A stretch of 64,000 bases of DNA from Xanthostigma xanthostigma. Taxonomy: Eukaryota > Arthropoda > Insecta > Raphidioptera > Raphidiidae. Both the position numbers and the translations under genes were made by a program. This document shows positions 33,726 to 47,349 of the stretch, one piece after another. The DNA lies in the NCBI GenBank assembly GCA_963575645.1, contig OY754466.1, forward strand, positions 18,268,001 through 18,332,000, in the 5' to 3' direction. The notes beneath the pieces were generated by a model that had not been told where the DNA came from, made no database searches, and saw only the letters and a program-made list of their open reading frames with translations. Every line of letters starts with the position of its first letter. The first letter of the stretch is position 1.

Positions 33726-36700
33726 GTGTATTTTTCCGAATTGAATCAGTGTTGTACTACGCTAGTAGAACTGCGACTTGGATATGTAGGCTGGCAGTGG
33801 AAAAGTTATAGTGTATTTTTGAGTTTAAAAATAGTCGGGATCGTTGAGTTGCCGTTAAATTTAGAGTAAGAGAACTAATCGGGTTTTGAGTTATTTTCAG
33901 AAATGTTATCTTCTATGGCTTCGTCGGCCCCAATTTGTGTCGGTGATTTATTCATTTTAAAAAAAGCGAGGTGCTGCATAAGACGTTATCACGTCAAAAA
34001 AAAACTAAAATAGGTATTTATTGCAGTGCTTTTTTAGAAGGAAATCAAAAGTGACGCATGATGTAATATTGTGTTGGTAAAATTCCTTTAGTAGATATCA
34101 AAAAGTTGTACACTATTCAGCAAAAACAATTTCCGCTAGAGAGATGTAGGTATCAGTTAAGTAGTTGGCCAATGTTAAATTCTTGAAAGACGGACGGGAG
34201 AAGAGAGTCATCATTGAGATAAAAATGCTCGGGCGAAGTTACATTAACAAGAAAAAAACACTAAACAGAGATTGTTTTCCTTTCTCCTTAACCACACAAC
34301 TACTTGCTTTTTCCATATCCGATCGCAATCACTTTTACCTATTCTTCCTGAAGAAGCTTCATTTAAAACAATATTTCTAATATACTCTTTGATCTATTTA
34401 TATTTTAGACTGGCCTCGTGTTATTTAAATCCTGGAAGTCTCATCCTCGGGAGATGAAACAGTTGCGGGGATTCCCTGACAACTGCATTTCGCGTCTTGA
34501 AATTATCGTTCTTCACATTTATTTTACTCTCGCTTCGTGTTTTCTCGTATTGTGTTCGTGACCTACAAAACAATCATCGTAAACAATTGACAGTTAGCTA
34601 AATGAGTCTTAAGAACGCACGGAAAGTGCATTGCTTCTAATTAACGAACGGTGCAAAATCAAATTACTAATGAAAACGCGTCTTTTATTTGTGTTCTTAA
34701 TATTAAATTTAACTGTGCTGCTAATAGACCTTCAATATTTTTTGTGGAAAGGGGAATCCGAGCTATTCATCACTCACTTTTCTGTAATTTGTCTATTGGA
34801 TTTTTATCGAAGTAACCACTTATAATGTAAAACCATGTAAAATAATTTTAATGAAATAAATAATATCTAATCTAATCTAGGCGTCTTAATTATTTATCTT
34901 AAAATTATTCTTTTTGGAATAATGTACCTATCATCACGTTTATCATGTCAAGTATAGAGAGTCCGCCATTTGTAATCGGGAAACAACGAGGGAAGGGTTG
35001 AATACACAACATTCTTGATAATTTTGTTCCATAAGCACTTAATAATTAATTGATCCACGAACCATCTCCGCTTTTCTCACCAAATCGCTCGTGCGTCGTC
35101 TCAATTCTTACTTGAGGAGCTCTAGATCGCCGACATTCAAAAATGATTTTCTGGATACTGTCTTCGCGCATCTACACATTTTTGTCTCATTGGTTTTGAC
35201 AGAGAGCCGCTGATAAAAACAAGAGACAGAGATAAACAAAACACAGTAAACGTTCGTAGCGCATTCACATCGGCGGCCATTGTGTGCGTTAATTGAAGGC
35301 CACCGAAGACATTGTACAGCGCCAGCGGTTTAATTCAATTATCAGCATCGCGTCACAAGTAATTCATGTCACTGTGTTATTATGGTCGATTGTACAAGGA
35401 TAGACATTTCCGGATATTATTTATATGAAGATGTAAGTTAAGTTAGACGATGATGGCGCGGTAAGAGTGCTATGGAAACGAAACGTGATCGACGTTCAAC
35501 TGTTGAATTGTGGGTTTCAATTATTATTCAATTGTTTTTTTTTTATGAACGTCTGAAATATCGACGGGGCTACCACTCTACCAGATAATAGTGACTAAAT
35601 AATATTTCTATAATCTTGTTTGTCCGCATATCACTCATGAACCGGTAAACCGATTTTCGTTAATTTTCTTTCCCATGTAGGTACCTACATTATTTGTACC
35701 CGTATTAAGACTGTTTGGTAAAAATTGATTCCGTAGTTCTCAAGCAGTAACAAAATGTGCTATAAAAACCAAAATTTTCGACATGTTTTACACATTTTTT
35801 TAAATTTTCATCATATTTTCCTTGTTACAAAGTTTATACACAATTTTAACACTGATTGGAACAAAACGTTTAATTTTAATTTGGTGCAGCAGTTCCATTT
35901 TATTGCATGACACATTAAGACTTTAGTAGTTCAGAAAAAGCAGGAACGAAGTTTAGAAACAAACAAAATTAGTTGTCCGTTTTTGCTGTCGTTTGGGTTT
36001 TGAAATCCGATAAAAATCGACTCCAGTAAGTAAAAATAAACAGTTTGTCGGTTGCGGTTGTACCAACCAGTTCAAGGAAATCAGTTAACGCGCCAGACCG
36101 GAAGTGGAGAATGTAACGATCTTTACATATATATACACTGCTTACGTTACGATACAGTAGTCGGGTACACAGAATAAGGTTTGATTTATAAATTAAATGT
36201 GGGCATACAGGTGGGCTGGTACCTCGCATGGCGCGTACGCTACCGTTCAGAAGTTCTTCACGCTGATTGTATAATTTTTTCCCCCGACATATGTGTTTTA
36301 TATAATTATTTTATATTCGGTATTTTGTTTTTATTGTTAATCGAAAGGGCGTAATTGGCTATTGATCATCCGCGACAGAGCCACTCTCTTGATGCTTTTA
36401 CAGTTGTAATACAATTTTTGAACGGTAGTGTAATAATTATTGTACGATAGTGTAACAGGTGACACGGTTGAGAAGACAGTGTGTGAAACACTCTTTGCTT
36501 GAAGACAGCGTTTTATTGTGCTATCCATTTATTGTAACCGACCAGTAATTACACTAATTATTACTTTATATTATATGTTTGTTGTATAAATGTATTGTTT
36601 CTAAGTTGTATGTTTGTTTAGTTAAGGAAATTATCAAATGATTTAAGAATTAGGGTGTAGAATACTTGCGTTTTCATTATTTAAAAATATTAGAATTGTA

Positions 36701-36837
36701 TTGCTTTTGATGTTGTTTTGCGAAAAACGTATAACTTTTGACGATGAAGTGATATTTGCAAGCCCTTGAAATAGAGACACAGACTTCCTGTAAATAATTA
36801 AACTGAATACCTTGTCTTAATCCGAGCGTAGATGAAT
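33726..36837. other. no gene seen
   Basis: AT-rich, with a TAAGACGTTATCACGTCAAA block at about 33980 that recurs at about 47873. A weak LINE-like ACCGGTAAACCGATTTTCGT lies near 35641. The frames at 34165-34825 are low-complexity. Confidence 0.45.
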
Positions 36838-36950
36838 AAAAAAATACTTTGTAGGCTCTTGAAATACCAAGTTTCATCAAAATTAGTTCTACCGCCCTCG
36901 AGAGATGCTAGTACAAACAGACAGAAATTGTGGAGACACTTTTTCTCGAC
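36838..36950 (+). repeat. LINE-like tail fragment
   Basis: CCAAGTTTCATCAAAATTAG, then ACCGCCCTCGAGAGATGCTA and CAAACAGACAGAAATTGTGG, is a familiar order in insect retroposon tails. Confidence 0.5.
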
Positions 36951-38885
36951 TAACTGATGAAAACACATATAAGTAAGAAAACTAAATTAACAAAATGATA
37001 TTTTTCTGCTGCACTTTGTTCCTTGCATGAATAAAGTAGTAACAGAATATCAGAAGTGAGCGAAGTAAATTTTAATACCAGGATGCCATATAGGGTTGTT
37101 CGGGGTTCATTACACCTGACAATGACGAAGACGTTAAATTTCAAAATAAGGGTTGTGGATTTCAAAAATTGGTCAAATTTTTGAATCCGCAAATTTTCAG
37201 CCAGACTAACTTTCCTCCACTTGAGATGTGCCAGACTGTTATTTCCATTAATAAAATGATTCACTTTAATTAAAGTCAAATATTTATGACTGGTAAAATA
37301 AATGGACTTGTTTTTTTTTATCTAGTGAGCCCATCCGAAAATTATAGCCAGACTCACAAATTGTCATTTTGTGTCACCATCCGAACAAACTATTTCATAT
37401 TCACCGACTGGGAAAACAAGTACAAAAAAAACTCACTGCCTCCTGGACTAAAACGACTTATTTATTTACATAATTCATAGTTGGTAGTCGTGTCTTTACG
37501 CTTTAATGGCGTAAATTAAAACCGCGGAAAATCGCTTCATATTCCAAGATTTTTATTAATGTCAAATTAATTAAACTAAACCATAAATAGAATCTATTTC
37601 GCGTAAGTACGCGCATGAGGAATTCATGTTTTGCATACTAGAATGTCGTTATTGCAAAATCAAACCACGAAATGTCGACCAATTTGCGGTGGGCTTCAAT
37701 ACGTGTACCTATTGTTTCACATGGACGCAATATTTGAGCTCAGTATGACGCGAAAAAAGAAAAGAAAATTTTCTCGATGTGCCAGGCCTCACCGAGTTAC
37801 CACAACAGCTCAAATGGTTGAGCTGCCATGTTTTCTCTAGGTTGCCGAGATTGTGGCAGCCAGACCGACTGAAGCCTGATGATGCACGCTTCGTATTAAA
37901 CCAAATGCATTTTGCTGGCATCTCAACAAATTGCGTTGCCACTGGTAGCTTACGTCCCTTCTAAAACCCCATGCAGTCTCTTCTCTAGACTCGTGAATAT
38001 CTGGTAGGTATGCTACGAATATTAGCTAAATTGCGAAAAAAGCTGATGTTTATCTCGATTTTTAATTGAAAATTAAACGTTAAATCAAGATCTTTTTTTC
38101 AAAATATTAAAAGAAGATTCTGAAGAAATATTAAGAAATGAGATTTAAAAAAATCGTATGTAAAAATCCAATAGCTGTAAATTTTGTTTTAAATGCCCTA
38201 AGACCTAAGTGGTAGAAATATTATACACAAAGTAGGTATAGTTTATATTTATAGTTTATATTATGCATACCTAGTGTCCTTACATTTTTATATTATTTTT
38301 ATTGTCACAATAAAAGGGCAGAGTTGAGTGCACTCTGTTTTACGATGCACCTAAAAAATGCACACAGTTTTATATCGTTTTTGATAGGGGTGATTCAGTT
38401 ATTGAAAAACTACTGTAACATCCCAAATGTTACAGTTTTATTTTTCAAGTGACCTTATGAAGGTCACGACTCTGAAAGTCAAAATATATTTTTTTTTGTT
38501 CGAGAGTAAGAATTAATTGATTGCTCTGCCGTGGTGAACTACGAATTATAATTGTTAAATACATTTTTTTTTATTGTGATTAAGTTGACTTGTAAAAGGT
38601 ATTATTTTTGCATTTTTTTTTTGTTGTAACTTTTTTTTGTAAACGGTATTTTTGTGTTTAATTTAAATTTCAATATAATTTTTATTTTTCATTAAGCAAA
38701 CCACATTTTTATTTATTTAGTTTTTAAGATCAGTAGCGCTAAAAGAGCCGAGCGTTACACTACGTACGCGTATTTTTCAATCCTCGGAATATTTACTTTT
38801 TTTTTGAAAATTTTTCGAAAAAATAAAATAAAATAATTCGGTTCAGAATTGAAAAAATCCAGGTATATACTTTTTTTTAAGACTA
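36951..38885. other. no gene seen
   Basis: Frames on both strands near 37631-37964 overlap and have no motif. A small hairpin (ACTGTAACAT...ATGTTACAGT) lies at 38410-38435. Confidence 0.45.
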
Positions 38886-38887
38886 CG

Positions 38888-38935
38888 ACCAGCCAGGCTT
38901 GATTAGGCCTAGTACTGATTCATATTTTCAATGTA
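38888..38935 (+). repeat. CTAGTAC family fragment
   Basis: CAGGCTTGATTAGGCCTAGT then ACTGATTCATATTTTCAAT matches the copies at 20.8 and 32.5 kb. The downstream ACCAGTTTTCAAATTA block is also shared with 32.64 kb. Confidence 0.55.
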
Positions 38936-39732
38936 ATATTTTTTTAATAAGAAATTGAAAATCCAATTACCAGTTTTCAAATTACAACCTAGTAACTGTA
39001 AGTTTGTAATTGGGACGCGCCGGAGACGCTATATAAACAACGCTGTCGCTCTTCTAATCTGAACCTCCCTTGGTTTTTCGACTAGGCCCAGATAGTCTTT
39101 GCAGTCAGTGGCCATTTGTGATAGTCACAAAAACTTTATTTAAAACGAGGATCGAGTTTTAAAGTAAGAGAACATCGAAGCCAGCTGTTAATTTATGGCA
39201 TCTCTTACAAGAATCATCCCCTATATACTTACAGTAACAAAGGAAGCATTATTATAGTCCAAAAGATATAAAAGTCACTTCACTAAAAAAATGCACAGAT
39301 TTCACTCAAGATTTCTTTTTTATTGCTTTTTGAACGAATCGCTGCGATATTTGTTTAAAAAACTTGTGATAAAGATTTACTGTTCGGTACCCCATAAAAT
39401 GTATAACGGTGTTTTTTTTTTTACATACTAAAACGGCCTTTTCTTCTGATTTTTAATGTATTTATTTCCGGTCAAATTGAACATGTTTTTAGGAATTATT
39501 TAAACCATTTTGATTGGCATTTTTAAAATGCATTGTTATTTTTCACTACAAAAAACTCTTGTTTCAAATCTGGCAACTTTTTTAATCTAGGTTGACTTGA
39601 TCTTTAAACCCGCATATGTTAATTAATTATCTGTGTAATAAATTTTTTGTAAGGTTAGAATTTGCCGAAACGATGTACCTAAACAATATGCGTGCGTGGT
39701 ACATAGAGGAGTTGCAAGTACAGTGCAGTAAA

Positions 39733-39902
39733 TGACGTCACCGCGTCGGTCGCAGCGCACGGCATCGATCTGTCTGTGAGGCGGGCCGGTCGATGACGTC
39801 ATTGGCGAGACTCAGTGATAGTGAGAGTGGTCGCAAATAACGTTGCATTACATCTCTTCAACGTAAATAAATACACAGACCGTAGGTATAGTGCGGTCAG
39901 TT
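39733..39902 (+). promoter_or_regulatory. candidate promoter with two CRE sites
   Basis: Full palindromic TGACGTCA sites lie at 39733-39740 and 39794-39801, in a GC-rich stretch. An inverted CCAAT (ATTGG) abuts the second. TAAATAAATA at 39864-39873 precedes a TCAGTT initiator match (39897-39902, A at 39899) by the usual 25-35 bp. Known CREB/ATF factors bind TGACGTCA. No coding exon was recognised just downstream. It could drive an alternative first exon or a non-coding RNA. Confidence 0.45.
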
Positions 39903-39928
39903 GAAAAAATTCAGATTCACTTTCTGGA

Positions 39929-40279
39929 ATCCTGTTATCAAAAATATCCTAGTCATTTCTAAGGGATTTGTTATTTTTCTTACTTCTGGAATCCTGTTAA
40001 GTTTCTTATTCACTTCTGAACGAGATAAAATGGTTTATAACAAGATCCTAGGAAACAGCTTTGCGTTCTTATATATTCCTAGTTTTTCTACCAATCTCCA
40101 TCGCAACAAAAAATAGACAACTCGTGACCCACGCGCGTACTGAAATTAATTCCTGAGATCCTGTTATCATTTTTTGTAGACATTTACATACATAATAAAT
40201 TTATTTCTTCTAATTGCTGATATCCTGTTATTTGCAGACATCTGCATATACTAAATTTATTCTTGCTGCTATCCTGTTA
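39929..40279 (+). repeat. five ATCCTGTTA motifs
   Basis: Exact ATCCTGTTA occurs at 39929, 39991, 40158, 40222 and 40271. The first two share a longer TTCTGGAATCCTGTTA. The intervening sequence is not clearly repeated, so this is a motif cluster rather than a plain tandem repeat. Confidence 0.8.
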
Positions 40280-42539
40280 CTTGTAACAACTTCAATGCTA
40301 TTTGAACATAAAATGCCAATTATTTGCGAACTCTTTTTGCAATGTTGCAATGATGGCAGCTCGTAAGGACCTTTTCAAAACCCAACTAAATAATTTTCAA
40401 GGCCTGTCAAACACAACAGCACATCTGGTTTTAAACAATGCCCAACTGAAATTAGTTCTCAGAACGCGATAATGTTCTTGTTTTGTATACCAACTCAATG
40501 CACACTTTCTCTGAATCATACTTTAGAGGTGAAGGTCGGTTACAACAATGCATTTCAACTACTCTCTGTTCTCCTGATGCACATGTTTCACTAACCTCGT
40601 ATATATTACATAAAAATAAACGCCGCGCAATTGTTTTATCTATGATTTGTATAACTGGAAATCAGGACGGAGTCTGTAGCCAAGTATTTAAATGTATAAT
40701 TGGAACAGTAAATGTAATTTACATTTTAAAATATTTAGTTTATGTCGACATGAATATGTGGTCAAAAAACGCGTAAAATATAGTGAAATTTCGAATATTT
40801 TTATTATAGTTTGTTCGCTAAAGTCGACAGACTAAACGAAATTGTAATCGATTCAGCAGTTACGTGAAAAAGTAGACGTTGTGTAATCGATTTTTAAGGT
40901 CTTTAAAAATTTCTATGTGAGGATATCCGCACGTTTTTACGTAACTGTCAGTCGGCGGCGGCAGCGCTGTTGTTTTGTTTCGTTGACAAGTGAAGTGTCG
41001 AGAATTCTCCATAACTGATGTCATCAACTGTTTACGCTTGACATCACTTTGACAATGTTTAGCCGTTTGACATCCATCCATATTGTTTGTGTCGCGATTC
41101 ATTTTACAGGGTCAATACAGCATTGTTTATGGGTTTCCGATAGTTTTTCCTGTTATTATTTGCATAAATACTGGCCAATTAAAAGTTTGTGAATATGCAC
41201 AGTCGCCATCTTGCTTTAGTTACCAGGGTATAATAATAATCCAGTGATAGTGAATTTTACAAATCTTACAACTCACTAAGAATCCTTAGCTCCTTCAGTT
41301 GTATTTATTATTAATACCAAAAGAACAAATTGTAAATGTGAATTAGTACTAGGCTCGTATAATCCTGATGGTTGGTGGACTTAAAAAACAAACAAAATAT
41401 AACGAGACTAATTAATTATTTATTAAATAAGAAAAGATGACAGCATTTTTATATGTTTTATATGTTCACGTGACACGTAAATATAATTCCATCGAACGGT
41501 TATTAATATTATTTTTTTTTTGTTCGTGACATAAAACTGTTAATCTGTTTTGATGAATCAACATTATACCGAGAATAAACACACAACATTAAAGTATACG
41601 TTCTTGCATTTGCGCTGTTCAAGTATTGATCTTTCCAGAAATTGTTTCATATATTCGTTGAATATTGATAATATTTCGTTTGAACGAGCCGAAATTAAAA
41701 TGTTAGTCAGAAAAAAGACTGTCAACGCCAACTCACAATAGTATGTAATTGTATATTCAAAATTATAAACGCTTGATAAGAGAAATTAAAGCGTCTTAAC
41801 ATAATTAATATCGGTTGATGTATTATGTGTATCATGATCGAAAGGATGGTGAATTCATTATGTGTAAATGCGTAAATATAGGGATTTTACATGTAAATAT
41901 GCAATTTCCTGCTCTCCTGATTAGCAAAATTACATTGATTTGAAAATGATCATTAACTAACATTTTTGTATGATATGTCACAATTAAAATAATTTGTGAT
42001 AATTTTTTTATTAAGAGTACATTTACTGACGAGTTCATAATAAATTGAAAAGATTAAACATATAATTTTTTCGTAACTATGTACCTAGATGATGATGTAG
42101 ATAATTTAACCCTAAATATTTTTAAACCAATGCATATTTACTCTAAAAAAATCAGGGAAAACAACAATTATATGTTTAATTTCTTTGATTTATAAAGATT
42201 TAGGTAGTTGGAAATGATTCAACTTGCTAGTTTTATGGAACTCCCCTGACAGTAGGTATAAATAATGTCACACGTTTAAAAAATTCATAGACATATTGTG
42301 CTAAAAATAGAACATATTTTAGTGTATTGAATAGTTAAATTAGTTTCATAAAAATAAATGAAATTCGATGCCAGTTTTCAATTAACAAATTCTAAATGAT
42401 ATCGATGGATTAATTTAGTGTGTTTATTCTTATAAATTAGGTGGCAGCATTCCAGATTTTGAGTAATGACGTAGTGAAAACAGGAAATTTATAACCTAGT
42501 TATAAAAACGACGCGTTTAAAAATATAAAAATATACATT
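40280..42539. other. no gene seen; inverted CTAGTAC fragment
   Basis: AATTAGTACTAGGCTCGTAT at 41341 is an inverted copy of the CTAGTAC family. The frames at 40483 and 40860 (minus) have no recognisable domain. Confidence 0.45.
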
Positions 42540-42541
42540 TA

Positions 42542-42736
42542 TACGCGGTGTTACTCAATATGTCGGACATAGGGAATTACACCTTGGCAAATATGATTTC
42601 TTCTGTGTATTTTAAAGCAAAACAATTCAAAAATAATTTTTCAGACTTTTAAAATGTGCTCAATACTAATTTACTAAGTTTTTTTTTAATTAAAAAACTA
42701 AGAAATCATGTCCCAAATATTGAGCGACACGGTGTA
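42542..42736. mobile_element. 195-bp Tc1/mariner-type MITE
   Basis: The left TACGCGGTGTTACTCAATAT and the right inverse of TACACCGTGTCGCTCAATAT start at TA on both sides (42540-42541 and 42737-42738). The inverted similarity reaches GGACAT. No coding capacity. Confidence 0.75.
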
Positions 42737-43832
42737 TATTTCATTTAATACGATCAACTGATTCAACTAGATGAGCTTTCCGGGTCGAAGTTTGATGACA
42801 CATCCTGTTACGAAATTGTCACTTTCGCAAACAAACAAGCTACCGTGTTTTGTTTCAGTTTCTCAATCAATCCGTCATCTATTTTTGGCTACGCCAATTT
42901 TGCTATAGGAATCTCTGTCTTTCGAAGATAATAATTTATGAATAGTAATAATAGAAGTGATTTTTTGTATCTGCTTAAATGTAATTAATATTTTTCGTCT
43001 CTTATTTAAGACTAGCTTTTAACAGCGGCTTCGCTCGTTTGTTTTTTCTTTTTTTTTGACTACTCAAACACTATAACGATCTGGAGCAAACAATCTAGCT
43101 GACAAAAAAAAAACAGACAATTCGATTTAGTTCTTCCGCTCAATGAACAAAATTACTTTAGATATGAATGTTCATGGCCTGAATATTTTTGTCTAGAATT
43201 AATTGCACTTATAACCATGATGGAAATATTACATAATGTGCTCATTAGACAGATTTCTGTCTCAAAAAATCATTTCTTCTTGCCGTACAATGCTCAGATG
43301 TATCAACTGTCAATTTGTAATTTGAAAAAGGTAGAGTCCGAATAGAGTGATGTGAAATCACTCATGAAACGATTTTTTGTTTTGAAGTTGTCAGTCCTGG
43401 ATATTATTTGCACTTTGAACGATTTTTAGAGAGAGAAACCTGCCTAATGAGCAAACCATGCAATATTTGAATATTTCCACCATGCGTGTAACCGTGACAT
43501 CACAAATTGAGGTTATATTGTCATAGCTGCGTTCTTTTTTTCATTTTCTTTTATCAAAAGGGAAGCAGTCAAATAACAATATGTGAGCCGGCGGCTTATA
43601 AGAAATGACGTTATCGAAATAATACTTTGTGCTTCCGTTACTTACTGCGTGAATATAATAAATACAATGGAATACCAATTATATGACCTTCGTATTATTG
43701 TTGAGAGATTTATGTAAAAAAACTTTATAATATTATAATATGGCCATATTGCGATATTATTTTGTAATTGATTGGCTGCCCGACTTCGCCTAGGCCTGTA
43801 AAAATAACAGACGTTGCCCATTTATATGAAAG

Positions 43833-44280
43833 CAGAGCTGGGCACTGTTGAAAACTTGGTGCTTGAAATAATGCTTAAAGCACTTTGCTTAAAGTACTTT
43901 GTAAAACAGATGCTTGATGCTTAAAGTACTTGCATAAAGACTTGCGACTAAATAACTATTACATTACTATTATACATTAAGTATTAGGAATGCTTAATAA
44001 ACATTTTAAATGTTAAGCAAGCACTTCAAATGTTTAGTAAAATATATTTAGTTAATCTTTGATCATTCTTATTTCGTTTGATGATATCAATTTCTTGTTT
44101 GTTTAATCATAAACTTTCCCATCATTTATAAATATGGTTCATATTCATATAATAACTGAATTCTTAATTCGTGATGCTTAATTTTTGCACTTTAGGCAGT
44201 GCTCGATACTTTTAAGCATTTTTGAAAATGAAAGTGGTTGATGCTTCAAGCACTTAGGTTCGGTGCTTTGTCCAGCACTG
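43833..44280. mobile_element. 448-bp hAT MITE rich in AAAGCACTT
   Basis: The ends are CAGAGCTGGGCAC and the inverse of CAGTGCTGGACAA, with the perfect 8-bp duplication TATGAAAG (43825-43832 and 44281-44288). The interior carries many variants of TGCTTAAAGTACTT / AAGCACTT in both orientations near the two ends, perhaps transposase sites. Confidence 0.9.
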
Positions 44281-44288
44281 TATGAAAG

Positions 44289-46651
44289 ATACGGTTTTAC
44301 TGTACACACATCTTTGATCAGTTTTTTTTCCGTTGAATTAAAATATTAACTAGGTCAACAAACATATTTATTGAAATAAAAAATTCTGAGTAAATAGAAT
44401 GTGGAGCAGAAATGTGACTTACAGGAAATTACGTTCTGTTTATAAATGAAATATTTATTTCTAAATAAATATAATAATTAATAATCAACAATTAAATTAA
44501 TAGTAGTTTTAATGATGACATATTATTATGATGATAGTGGTTTATTTTTAGTTTTTTTTACAACTAATTCACTAGAAAACTATAGTTTTGCGTGATTTTT
44601 TTATTGGAATTTTAAGTCACTGTTCGACAAGTGAAAAAATGTTTTGATTTTTTGAAATGATAAAAAAAACAAGAAATTAATTAGTCCTAGGCCTATAAGC
44701 ATTTAATTTTTATTTGTTGATAAATAATTTACAGGATAAAATAAAACAAAAAATAAGTTTATTCTGAAATTTCTTTTATTATTTTTAATGAATAAAAATG
44801 TTAACATTGTTAACAATTTATCTTTACGATATTTATTGCTTATTTTTTTTGCTTGGATAACAGAAGTATTTCTAGATGCATGCTGGAATTTTGCATTGAT
44901 AAAACAAAACATGTATAAAACCACACGCAAGAAACCGCAAAACCTCCTCTTTTTTTTTGTTTTGTTTATTAACGTTGGATTTGAGACTTGTTACAATATT
45001 TTCATTAATATTAGTAATATCGTAAAAGAAACAATTACATCACCAAAAAACTAAAATGACGTACTTTAAAAAATCCACTAGATATTGACGAACAAAATGA
45101 GCTCAAATTGAACTATTAGTAATAGAACCGGAAATATCTCTTTTAAACACATAACTCCTAAGCCAAAAGAGATCAGCGCACTTTTTGTGTAAACGCTTTC
45201 ATGAAAGGATTGAATTTTTACTAATTTATGTCTCGGTATTTTATACTATCCCCCACTCCTGCACGGCGTATAGCTTACAAAGTAACTAAAGCAATTATTA
45301 ATTTTGATTAATTTACGTTTTTCTTTATCGTACTTGTATGTTATCAATTTTTTATATTTTAATGTCAATTTACATTGTAAGGTATTTACTACTGTCACCT
45401 TATCGGTTATCATTTATGTTTAATTTAAGAAACTGCACATCTCTGAGATTTTTCTATGTATTTCCAAGAACTCCACATACAGATATTTTTTATCTTTTGT
45501 TTAGTAATATTTTGTTACGTTCGTAACATTGTATGAATAACATCTAGTAAAGACGTTGTTTTGTTTATATCTACCTTTATAATTTTGCCAAAAACTGTAG
45601 CACTTCTTTTCTCACACTTCTTCAATATCCGATTGGAATCACTTTTATATATCGTGTCTAAAGAAGTTTCCCTTCAGAAATATAATTTTGCAAAAAATAA
45701 TCGAGGTTTTGTAATTTTAATGGCTATATTACATGTCTGTCAAGAGAATATCACAGTGTGATTATTAAAGTAGCAGAGCGTATTTCTCAATATCCTAATC
45801 ACAACGATGCCTCGACTTCGTTACATGTGAATATGTGCAAGTATCGTCACGTCGCGGTGTGCTTTGAATTATCTTCAGTGTTTTGTTTTGTGCGGCTGTT
45901 GCAAAACGTAGCAGCGCAGCGCTCACGAAATTCTAGAATGTTGCTTCATCAAGCGATTGTGTAAAAAGTTGATCGTAGGTTTCTACTACGCTCTTTTGTT
46001 TAACAGTGTCGAGACTCGAGACTAGCCGATCGGGCAAGTGGAAATTGAAAATTGAAGTCGATTTTTCTGTACGAAAAATGTATATATTTTAAATCATAGC
46101 CGCCCGACAACAGATCCCATATAAAATAAAACAATGCAAATGTTACATTGAGAGGAAAAACAATAGAAGTATAATTAAAACGGGAAATTCCTAATTATAT
46201 TAAAATAGTGCTACTGCGTAACCGGTTCAAATAAAAAATTACATCTTACTAAGAAATGTAATAATATTAAGATAGAAAATTTATTATCATCTCTTCGTTG
46301 ATAATTAATTCATTGATTGAACAAATAAATTTAAATATAGATATTCAAATGTTTCAATAAAAAAAGTGTGCACGTCACTGTATGAGATAATAAAGTGTGT
46401 ATTCAATGAATTAAAATTACAAACGATTCCGTGATATAGAAATTACGTTTCTAATACTTTTTTTCAATGAAGCGTAAATAAATTTCGAAAATATTGTTTA
46501 TTATATAAACACGATATTTATCTGTTTACCGTTAATTGAAAACTATTTATTTGCCTGTCATCTTTATAGAAACTGACCATACATTTCAGCTAATACCACT
46601 TTGCTTTACTGCTTCTATACTAGTTCTTTGAGTAGACCTTGTGAATAATGA
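44289..46651. other. AT-rich DNA, no gene seen
   Basis: Several 60-90-codon frames (44788, 45338, 45561, 45758) are rich in Phe, Ile, Asn and Lys, as chance frames in AT-rich DNA are. No domain is visible. Confidence 0.5.
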
Positions 46652-47349
46652 TTCGAGCGTGTAGCGATGTTTTTTTTACAAGATCCCAGTTGAAATCAGA
46701 TAACTGGTAAAGGTATCAATTTGCTGTTAAATTCACTTTTAAAGAGTAATCAGTCGCAAATATGAATTAGTACTAGGCCTAAATGTTCGTGACTGTTGGT
46801 GTCCGTAAAAAAAGATAATCCATGCTTGCGGCCACCTCAGATTATCATCATTCGGCTATTAAAAACCCCCCAGTTCCAAGAGTCTAATCGGAAAAACTGA
46901 CAATAATTAGCCGCAGATAATTGACATTTGATTTAAAAATAGATTAATACAACAATTCATATTAACGCACGCTAGAAATGTGAGGTTTGAAAATGACGTC
47001 TTCGAGTGTGTAGCGATGTTTTTGTTACAAGATCCCAGTTGAAATCAGATAACTGGTAAAGGTATCAATTTGCTGTTAAATTCACTTTTAAAGAGTAATA
47101 AGTCGCAAATATGAATTAGTACCAGGCCTAAATGTTCGTGACCGTTGGTGTTCGTAAAAAAAGATAATCCATGCTTGCGGCCACCTCAGATTATCATCAT
47201 TCGGCTATTAAAAACCCCCCAGTTCCAAGAGTCTAATCGGAAAAACTGATAATAATTAGCCGCAGATAATTGACATTTGATTTAAAAATAGATTAATACA
47301 ACAATTCATATTAACGCACGCTAGAAATGTGAGGTTTGAAAATGACGTC
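46652..47349 (+). repeat. 349-bp tandem duplication
   Basis: The units 46652-47000 and 47001-47349 abut exactly. I count seven substitutions and no indels, about 98% identity. Each unit has an inverted CTAGTAC family fragment and ends in TGACGTC. The second is followed by an extra AATAACGTCAG. The duplication looks recent. Confidence 0.95.
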
